Assembly (NCBI RefSeq): GCF_003318275.1
Contig: NZ_QOCH01000015.1
Coordinates: 961,675 to 1,025,674, forward strand
Direction of reading: 5' to 3'
From: Marinobacter sp. F3R11
GTDB lineage: Bacteria > Pseudomonadota > Gammaproteobacteria > Pseudomonadales > Oleiphilaceae
DNA: 64,000 nucleotides
The translations under genes and the position numbers were made by a program. Below the pieces are notes generated by a model. It was not told the origin of the DNA. It did no database searches and saw nothing but the letters and a program-made list of their open reading frames with translations. This document shows positions 58,049 to 64,000 of this stretch, in pieces (positions within the stretch are counted from its first letter, which is position 1; each line of letters opens with the position of its first letter).

Positions 58049-58102
58049 TTAGTAAAATCAGTATTAAAAATCAGGAACCCGCACCCGCATACCCGGCTGA
58101 TA

Positions 58103-60751
58103 TCAGAAGGTAGCCACGAGATCCGGCGCGGCCTTCTGCAACTGGGCCCGGAAAACACCTTTTATCCGTTCCAGCGCGTCCTGCGTTTCCGCCTCAAAGC
58201 GCAAAACCAGAACCGGCGTGGTATTGGAAGCGCGGCATAAACCCCAGCCGTCGGCGTAATCCACACGAATACCATCGATAGTGCTGACATTGCCGTCTCC
58301 AAATTCACCCTCGCTGGCCAATCGATCCATAATGGCGAACTTGCTGGACTCCGTCACCTCAACGTTAAGTTCCGGTGTGCTGATATCTTCCGGAAAATCT
58401 TCAAACACTTCATCACTATGCCGGTCTTCAATACCCAGTATTTCAAGAAGTCTCGCTGCCGCATAGAGCCCATCATCAAACCCGTACCAGCGTTCTGCGA
58501 AGAAAATATGACCACTCATCTCGCCCGCCAGCAAAGCCCCGGTTTCTTTCATTTTTGCCTTCATGAACGAATGACCGGTTTTCCACATGATGGGTCGCCC
58601 GCCAGCTTCAGAAATAACACCGGCAAGTCTGCGACTGCACTTCACATCATAAAGCACATCGGCCCCGGGATTCCGTGAAACCACATCACGGGCAAAGAGC
58701 ATCAGAAGGCGGTCCGGCCAGATAATCCTGCCAGTGTTGGTTACCAGGCCCAGGCGGTCACCGTCACCATCAAACGCCACACCCAGGTCCGCACCTTCGT
58801 CTTTAACCTTGGTGATCAGGTCAGCAAGGTTAGCAGGCTTTCCGGGATCGGGGTGATGGTTCGGGAAGTCCCCGTCAACATCGCAGTAGAGTGGAATCAC
58901 CTCGCATCCCAGCTCTTCGATCAGCATAGGGCCCAACTCGCCCGCAATACCGTTACCTGCATCCACTACAACCTTGAGCGGAGCTGCGACTGCGATATCA
59001 CCCAGAATACGGTCCAGATATGCCCTGCGAACATCCTCAGTGGACTGAGTACCCCGGCCAGCAGCAAGATCTCCCGTTATAACTCTCCGGTAGAGCGCCT
59101 GAATGGACTCACCGGAGAGTGTTTCGCCACCCAACATGATCTTGAGCCCGTTATAGTTAGCCGGATTGTGGCTGCCAGTCACCATAACACCCGACCCGTT
59201 TTCGAGATAATGGGTCGCAAAGTAGAGTACCGGCGTTGGCACAGCACCCACATGGATAATGTTACAGCCTGCAGCCATGACACCTCTGGCCAGCGCGTCT
59301 GCCAACTCGGGGCTTGAATGACGACCGTCGTAGCCAATGCACAGCGATGCCAACCCACGGCTGATTGCTTCTGAACCTATAGCTACGCCAATACGTTCTA
59401 CAATGGACGGCGACAAAGTCTCACCGACAATACCCCTGATATCGTAGGCACGGAAAATATCGGGGGACACCTCCAGGGCAACGTCATCTATCTCTTCAAC
59501 GCCCGGCATTTCACCGCCGCTGAAAAAAGAGCTGTCACTACTTCCGCTACCAAAGCCCAGAACATCCTCGTCGCCATCCAGCATATCGATATCCGGCAAC
59601 TCCTTGTCCTGAAACAGGGGCTCAGCATCAACAGCCTCAACCGTTGCAGCTGTCTTCACGGCCTTCGGCCGGGCATTTTCCGCCGCCTTGATGACACGCT
59701 TCTCTACCACCTGGGACAGTCGATAAAGCACCTCACCGGCGGAGGCAACCATATCCCATGTCAAAGCAGGCAGCTTCTGGCGCTCACCGCCAAACGCCTT
59801 GTGAGCCCATTGAGTCAGACTGGTTACTTCATGGCGCAGACGTTTTTGAGCACTTATCAGCAGCCACCAAACCAATAATGCCGCCACCAGAACCGGAACA
59901 CCGACCAGGAGAGCCACCATCAGGGTGCTGACAGACGATTCGGGCAGAGCGCCTGGTTTATAGCGGACCGTCCAGTCCGGGTTAACGAGTGCCCGGACTT
60001 CCGTCGCGCTCGTGTCGGCACCCAACTCCCTGCCAACGAATGTGCGTGGGGCTCCGCCGACAGTCTGTACCAGCGAGATATCTCCACCAAGCTGCGTATT
60101 TACAACAGATAGAAGTGGCTGCAAAAGTGATGCATCGAAGACCATCAGAAGACTACCGACAACGGCCTTGCTGGTAGGATTGCGCACAGGTGCAGCCATC
60201 TGTATATACCACTGGTTGTCCCGTGGAAAGGCATCCGGGTGCAGGGTCAGACCACTTTCTGCGCGACGGGCCAGCTCAAGCCCCGCAAAACCCAAAAGCC
60301 CGTTTCCATCCCCTGTCCTCGGGATCCGGCGATAGGGAAAAAGAAAAGCAGCTTTGACACCTGGCATAGCCGTAACCAGCTTTTGCTCAACAGACCCCAG
60401 GTCAATACGCTCCATTAACGTATCAACAACATGAGGCTGGGTTGCCAGACCATTTACACTCTGCTGCATTAACGCAAGATACTGGTTCAAACGCTGAGAT
60501 GCCGCATCGGCCTCTGCGGTTTTCCAGGCATTGAAACGGTTGTCTGCAGCAGGCTGTAACACCAGAAAATGCACCAGAACAACCGCCACCACGCCAGCCA
60601 GCAGCACCACCAATCCCTGGCTCAGCGCCGTCGAGCCAAGATGTTTCAGTTTTGAACCGGAGGATGCTCGAGTTTTCTGTTTTTTCCCCGATTTAGCGGC
60701 AGGCTGTTCAGCAGCAGGCGCTTCGGAAGCTTTCTTCTTACCCAGTTTCAT
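58103..60751 (-). CDS. algC: Phosphomannomutase/phosphoglucomutase with a membrane sensor-like N-terminal extension
   Basis: The 882-residue protein is much longer than soluble AlgC (about 463 residues). Residues about 430-882 are the mutase: DIFRAYDIRGIVGETL, catalytic Ser S527 in VMVTGSHNPANYNG, and metal loop AFDGDGDRLGLV. Residues 1-420 have a basic Lys-rich start, a membrane segment (about 42-66), an extracytoplasmic region (about 70-270) and a second membrane segment (about 275-300). It feeds mannose- and glucose-1-phosphate into polysaccharide and LPS precursors. AGGAT precedes the ATG. Confidence 0.92.
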   Translation of the reverse strand: MKLGKKKASEAPAAEQPAAKSGKKQKTRASSGSKLKHLGSTALSQGLVVLLAGVVAVVLVHFLVLQPAADNRFNAWKTAEADAASQRLNQYLALMQQSVNGLATQPHVVDTLMERIDLGSVEQKLVTAMPGVKAAFLFPYRRIPRTGDGNGLLGFAGLELARRAESGLTLHPDAFPRDNQWYIQMAAPVRNPTSKAVVGSLLMVFDASLLQPLLSVVNTQLGGDISLVQTVGGAPRTFVGRELGADTSATEVRALVNPDWTVRYKPGALPESSVSTLMVALLVGVPVLVAALLVWWLLISAQKRLRHEVTSLTQWAHKAFGGERQKLPALTWDMVASAGEVLYRLSQVVEKRVIKAAENARPKAVKTAATVEAVDAEPLFQDKELPDIDMLDGDEDVLGFGSGSSDSSFFSGGEMPGVEEIDDVALEVSPDIFRAYDIRGIVGETLSPSIVERIGVAIGSEAISRGLASLCIGYDGRHSSPELADALARGVMAAGCNIIHVGAVPTPVLYFATHYLENGSGVMVTGSHNPANYNGLKIMLGGETLSGESIQALYRRVITGDLAAGRGTQSTEDVRRAYLDRILGDIAVAAPLKVVVDAGNGIAGELGPMLIEELGCEVIPLYCDVDGDFPNHHPDPGKPANLADLITKVKDEGADLGVAFDGDGDRLGLVTNTGRIIWPDRLLMLFARDVVSRNPGADVLYDVKCSRRLAGVISEAGGRPIMWKTGHSFMKAKMKETGALLAGEMSGHIFFAERWYGFDDGLYAAARLLEILGIEDRHSDEVFEDFPEDISTPELNVEVTESSKFAIMDRLASEGEFGDGNVSTIDGIRVDYADGWGLCRASNTTPVLVLRFEAETQDALERIKGVFRAQLQKAAPDLVATF

Positions 60752-60836
60752 AGTTCATCCTGCAATTATCTTTTTTTGTCCTGGACAAGCACTTGTCGCA
60801 AAAGTATAGACGTCGCAATACATTCCTGCGTGACGC

Positions 60837-61298
60837 TTATCGGGTACCAGTAGAGCCAAATCCACCTTCACCCCGGCTGCTGGCATCAAAGTCAGAAACC
60901 ACCTCAAAATCTGCCTGGACAACGGGCACCAGTATCAACTGCGCTATCCGTTCACCAACCTCAATGGTGAAAGGCGTATCACCCCGATTCCAGCATGACA
61001 CCATCAACTCCCCCTGATAGTCGGAATCAATCAGGCCTACCAGGTTGCCAAGGACAATGCCGTGCTTATGACCAAGCCCGCTTCTGGGCAGTATCATTGC
61101 AGCCAGTGATGGGTCGGCAATATGTATGGAAAGACCTGTCCGGATCAAAGTCGTATCACCCGGCGCCAAGGTTAATGGCCCATCAAGGCAAGCCCTCAGA
61201 TCAAGCCCTGCAGAGCCTTCAGTGGCGTATTCAGGAAAAGCAATCTGATTGCCAATCCGGTCATCAAGAATCCGTACCTGTAAATTTTTTCTGCTCAT
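60837..61298 (-). CDS. dut: Deoxyuridine 5'-triphosphate nucleotidohydrolase
   Basis: The 153-residue trimeric dUTPase motifs are present: [39 protein letters not shown], and the C-terminal [10 protein letters not shown] arm that closes over the substrate. It hydrolyses dUTP to dUMP, keeping uracil out of DNA. It starts 1 base after the coaBC stop, so coupling is tight. Confidence 0.97.
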   Translation of the reverse strand: MSRKNLQVRILDDRIGNQIAFPEYATEGSAGLDLRACLDGPLTLAPGDTTLIRTGLSIHIADPSLAAMILPRSGLGHKHGIVLGNLVGLIDSDYQGELMVSCWNRGDTPFTIEVGERIAQLILVPVVQADFEVVSDFDASSRGEGGFGSTGTR

Positions 61299-61299
61299 A

Positions 61300-62499
61300 T
61301 TATCCCTGCTTCAGGTGTTGGCTGATTAGCGCTACAAGGCGTGAACCAATCGCCTGTTTGGTATCCGGGCCTATAGACTCCTGTCCTCCCGGCCAGAAAA
61401 CAGTCACCGCATTATCATCACTATTGAACCCCAGACCAGGGGCAGACACGTCATTGGCAACAATCATGCGTAAGTTTTTGCGTTGCAGTTTATCTTTGGC
61501 ATAGCGGGCAACATCAGAAGTTTCAGCCGCAAAACCCACGGTAAATGGTGCATCTGGCCGCCCGGCAATGGTGGCCAGGGTATCGGGGTTGCGCACCAGT
61601 GACAGCTCCATAGCCTCGCTGGATTTCTTGATTTTTCCACTGGCACAGGTCTCAGGCCTGTAGTCGGCCACTGCAGCAGTCGCAATAAACAGATCGCAGC
61701 CTTCATCCACTGCCTGTGAAGAAGCCTGTAACATATCACTTGCCGTAACGACATTACGGACCTCGACCCCGGCCGGAACCGGCAAGGCCACAGGCCCGCT
61801 CACCAGAAGCACACTGGCACCGGCATCCCGGGCCGCAACGGCCAGGGCATAGCCCATCTTGCCTGAGCTGTGGTTACTGATGTAGCGCACAGGATCAATG
61901 GGTTCACGTGTAGGGCCAGCCGTAATCACTACGCGCTTACCTGCCAGATCACCAGAGCTCGAAGCTTTCCCCATTACCAGCCCGGCAATAACCGCAGGCT
62001 CAAGCATGCGCCCCGGCCCGTTATCTCCACAGGCCTGTTCCCCCTGGCCCGGGCCCCAAAGGGTTATCTGTGGGTCATCGCTCAACAGGCGAATGTTGCG
62101 CTGTGTACGCCCATTGGCCCACATTGCCTGATTCATTGCAGGCACCACAGCCACAGGAGCCTCAGTCGCACAACAAACCGTGGTCAGCAGATCATCAGCC
62201 ATACCCTGGGCAAGCCGCGCGATGAAATCCGCAGAAGCCGGGGCAACAATCACCTGATCGGCCCACTTTGCCAGCTCTATGTGTCCCATGCCAGCTTCAG
62301 CCTCAGGATCGAGCAGAGAAGTACGCACAGGCTCCCCACTAAGGGCCTGAAAAGTTAACGGCGTCACAAAAGCTTCAGCCCCCTTGGTCATGACAACCCT
62401 GACTTCATTACCGGACTTTTTCAGCAGACGCACAAGCTCAGCACTTTTATAAGCCGCAATGCCGCCGGTGATACCCAGCAGAATTCTTCTGCCCTCCAT
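61300..62499 (-). CDS. coaBC: Bifunctional phosphopantothenoylcysteine decarboxylase/synthetase
   Basis: The 399-residue protein (also Dfp) catalyses two steps of coenzyme A synthesis. The FMN-dependent decarboxylase half (1-190) has H73 in [10 protein letters not shown] and PAMNQAMW; the CTP-dependent synthetase half (about 200-399) has [14 protein letters not shown] and [25 protein letters not shown] lies upstream of the chosen ATG at 62499. It is divergent from radC, which is also typical of pseudomonads. Confidence 0.96.
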   Translation of the reverse strand: MEGRRILLGITGGIAAYKSAELVRLLKKSGNEVRVVMTKGAEAFVTPLTFQALSGEPVRTSLLDPEAEAGMGHIELAKWADQVIVAPASADFIARLAQGMADDLLTTVCCATEAPVAVVPAMNQAMWANGRTQRNIRLLSDDPQITLWGPGQGEQACGDNGPGRMLEPAVIAGLVMGKASSSGDLAGKRVVITAGPTREPIDPVRYISNHSSGKMGYALAVAARDAGASVLLVSGPVALPVPAGVEVRNVVTASDMLQASSQAVDEGCDLFIATAAVADYRPETCASGKIKKSSEAMELSLVRNPDTLATIAGRPDAPFTVGFAAETSDVARYAKDKLQRKNLRMIVANDVSAPGLGFNSDDNAVTVFWPGGQESIGPDTKQAIGSRLVALISQHLKQG

Positions 62500-62673
62500 A
62501 AAGGCTCCGTATCCACTTATAAAGAAAGGCTTATAAGATAGCATGCCCTGACAATACCGACAGCCTGCCAAAGTCGCGGTACGTTTACCGTTTGTTACTT
62601 TTTGAAGTAAGCTTTGTAATTAAAGGGTGCAGGAAGCACCAAAAGCCAAAAAACAAGACGCAAGGAAGCTCAA

Positions 62674-63348
62674 ATGACGGACTCTGCCTGGCCCATGGAT
62701 GAACGTCCACGGGAACGACTTCTCGCCCACGGAGCCGAAAGCCTTTCTGACGCCGAACTGCTGGCAATTTTCCTCCGTACCGGCACGACCGGCATGCCAG
62801 TTATGGAACTCTCCCGGTTTTTGCTGCAGGAGTTTTCCGGATTACGGGGACTGCTGACCGCATCCCGCAGACAGTTCTGCACGGTCAAAGGTCTGGGCAC
62901 CGCAAAGTATGCGCAGGTGCAGGCAGCCATGGAGATGGCACGGCGGGTTATGGATGAACCCCTGCGCCAGGGCGACCCTCTGCGCTCACCAGAGGACACC
63001 CGGCGTTTTCTCACCAGTCGGCTGGGCACTTATCCCCATGAAGTCTTCGCAGGCCTTTTTCTCGACAACCGGCACCGGATTATCCAGTATCGGGAGCTGT
63101 TTCGCGGCACGATTGATGGTGCCGCAGTATATCCGAGAGAGGTTGTCCGGCAGGCTCTGGAAGACAACGCCGCCGCCGTTATTTTTGCCCACAATCATCC
63201 CTCGGGGGTTGCAGAGCCCAGCCAGGCAGACATCTCGCTGACCAGACGCCTGAAAGAGGCGCTGGGGCTGGTGGACATCAGGGTTCTTGACCATATGGTA
63301 ATTGGCCACGGTGAGGTAATATCCCTCGCGGAACGTGGTTTAATGTAG
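62674..63348 (+). CDS. radC: RadC family JAB-domain protein
   Basis: The 224-residue protein has an N-terminal helix-hairpin-helix-like region ([25 protein letters not shown]) and a C-terminal JAMM metalloprotease-like fold with HNHPSG (173-178) followed by [11 protein letters not shown], the H-x-H-x7-S-x2-D pattern. Despite the name, a role in DNA repair is not supported in E. coli; the true function is unknown. It lies divergent from coaBC and upstream of rpmB. Confidence 0.92.
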   Translation: MTDSAWPMDERPRERLLAHGAESLSDAELLAIFLRTGTTGMPVMELSRFLLQEFSGLRGLLTASRRQFCTVKGLGTAKYAQVQAAMEMARRVMDEPLRQGDPLRSPEDTRRFLTSRLGTYPHEVFAGLFLDNRHRIIQYRELFRGTIDGAAVYPREVVRQALEDNAAAVIFAHNHPSGVAEPSQADISLTRRLKEALGLVDIRVLDHMVIGHGEVISLAERGLM

Positions 63349-63396
63349 ATCGCTACAAACGCAGGCAGGGAAATTGGCCAAATTCCCAACAATTTT

Positions 63397-63425
63397 TTGC
63401 GTTGGGCGGCTGGTTCTGGTATAAA
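63397..63425 (+). promoter_or_regulatory. Candidate sigma70 promoter for rpmB-rpmG
   Basis: TTGCGT (63397-63402) and TATAAA (63420-63425) are separated by 17 nt. The transcript would carry a leader of about 135 nt. In it GCGTCTGG (63443-63450) can pair with CCAGAGACGC (63504-63513) with a two-base bulge. Confidence 0.7.
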
Positions 63426-63566
63426 AGCGTCCCTTTCTGGCGGCGTCTGGCGAGCAGCGTTCAGTTTAGAGGCGCAAACAGGGGCGCAAGCGTTCCTCGG
63501 CAACCAGAGACGCATTAAAAATCGAATTCGCATTTATTAAGACCATTGCTCAGGTCGGAGGCAAGT

Positions 63567-63803
63567 ATGTCCAGAGTTTGTCAGGTAACCGGTAAGCGTC
63601 CGGTAGCCGGTAATAATGTATCCCACGCGATGAATCACACTCGTCGTCGTTTTCTGCCGAATCTGCAGAGCCATCGCTTTTGGGTTGAAACCGAGAAGCG
63701 TTTCGTGAAGCTGCGCGTATCCACAAAGGGCATGCGCATCATCGACAAAAAAGGCATTGACGCTGTACTGGCCGATCTTCGTGCCCGCGGCGAGAAATTT
63801 TAA
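63567..63803 (+). CDS. rpmB: 50S ribosomal protein L28
   Basis: The 78-residue protein starts [15 protein letters not shown] and is nearly identical over its length to E. coli L28, including [13 protein letters not shown] and [17 protein letters not shown] precedes the ATG; an in-frame ATG seven codons earlier is less likely. It lies 11 bases before rpmG. Confidence 0.98.
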   Translation: MSRVCQVTGKRPVAGNNVSHAMNHTRRRFLPNLQSHRFWVETEKRFVKLRVSTKGMRIIDKKGIDAVLADLRARGEKF

Positions 63804-63814
63804 GGAGTCGCATC

Positions 63815-63970
63815 ATGCGCGAAAAAATCAAGCTGGTATCTTCAGCAGGCACAGGTCATTTCTACACGACCAAAAAGAACAAGCGTAACACTCCGGAAAA
63901 AATCGAGATCAAAAAGTACGATCCGGTTGTCCGTAAGCACGTTGCGTACAAGGAAGCCAAGATCAAGTAA
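63815..63970 (+). CDS. rpmG: 50S ribosomal protein L33
   Basis: The 51-residue protein reads [19 protein letters not shown] and on through [25 protein letters not shown] precedes the ATG. It has no cysteine, so it is the zinc-independent form. A CCTGATCAGG palindrome and a run of A bases follow at the window edge, possibly part of a terminator cut by the window. Confidence 0.98.
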   Translation: MREKIKLVSSAGTGHFYTTKKNKRNTPEKIEIKKYDPVVRKHVAYKEAKIK

Positions 63971-64000
63971 TTCCTGATCAGGCATCCACAAAAAAAACCC

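Overview
The window looks like a chromosomal segment of a marine gammaproteobacterium close to Marinobacter and the pseudomonads. From memory, gene order matches Pseudomonas in three blocks: lptD-surA-pdxA-rsmA-apaH with amgK-murU-TerB/J on the other strand; rpe-gph-trpE-trpG-trpD-trpC and vfr-osmC-speD; and rpmG-rpmB-radC with coaBC-dut-algC-argB. No rRNA, tRNA, insertion sequence, prophage or CRISPR array is visible, and no clear frameshift or pseudogene was found. Genus-level assignment is inference.

Layout. 1-13.8 kb: a cut flavoprotein disulfide reductase, a LysE exporter, a DAHP synthase with its own attenuator, a secretin-domain protein, a membrane J-domain protein, an RND efflux pair, an AraC regulator, a PAS-GGDEF-EAL protein and a PAS chemoreceptor. 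13.9-17.6 kb: a phosphate-binding-like/OmpA fusion, an aminotransferase and an inositol monophosphatase. 17.6-18.0 kb: a non-coding stretch with two homologous 106-nt structured elements on opposite strands. 18-26.5 kb (minus strand): slmA, thiG, thiS, a DUF423 protein, apaH, rsmA, pdxA, surA, lptD. 26.8-36 kb: peptidoglycan-recycling kinase and nucleotidyltransferase, a TerB/J protein, rpe, gph and the trpEGDC cluster with a Trp-rich leader peptide. 36-46 kb: a block that separates trpC from vfr, holding two glutathione transferase genes, a quaternary-amine-type ABC transporter, a lipoprotein and a molybdate regulator plus modABC. 46-53 kb: vfr, osmC-like, speD, prkB and a very large PilZ/DUF1631/GGDEF/EAL protein. 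53-62.5 kb (minus strand): coaBC-dut-algC-argB-unknown-argE-argA. 62.7-64 kb: radC, rpmB, rpmG.

Most striking observations. (1) Upstream of the DAHP synthase gene lies a 45-codon open frame, too short for usual gene callers, with the run FFWWFGYGFYF, followed by a hairpin and a strong intrinsic terminator 31 nt before the gene. This is the layout of a ribosome-stalling attenuator that could read phenylalanine, tryptophan and tyrosine together. (2) trpE has a separate 26-codon leader ending in WWRWRTG, but no U-tract terminator follows it. (3) The two 106-nt elements share 54-nt cores and have unrelated but self-complementary 26-bp stems, with wobble pairs that fit one strand each. Their loops carry AYGGAY motifs, which suggests the TwoAYGGAY RNA class and possibly a CsrA/RsmA-type protein partner. 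Aromatic biosynthesis thus has two leader-controlled entry points in the window: DAHP synthase for the common pathway and trpEGDC for the tryptophan branch.
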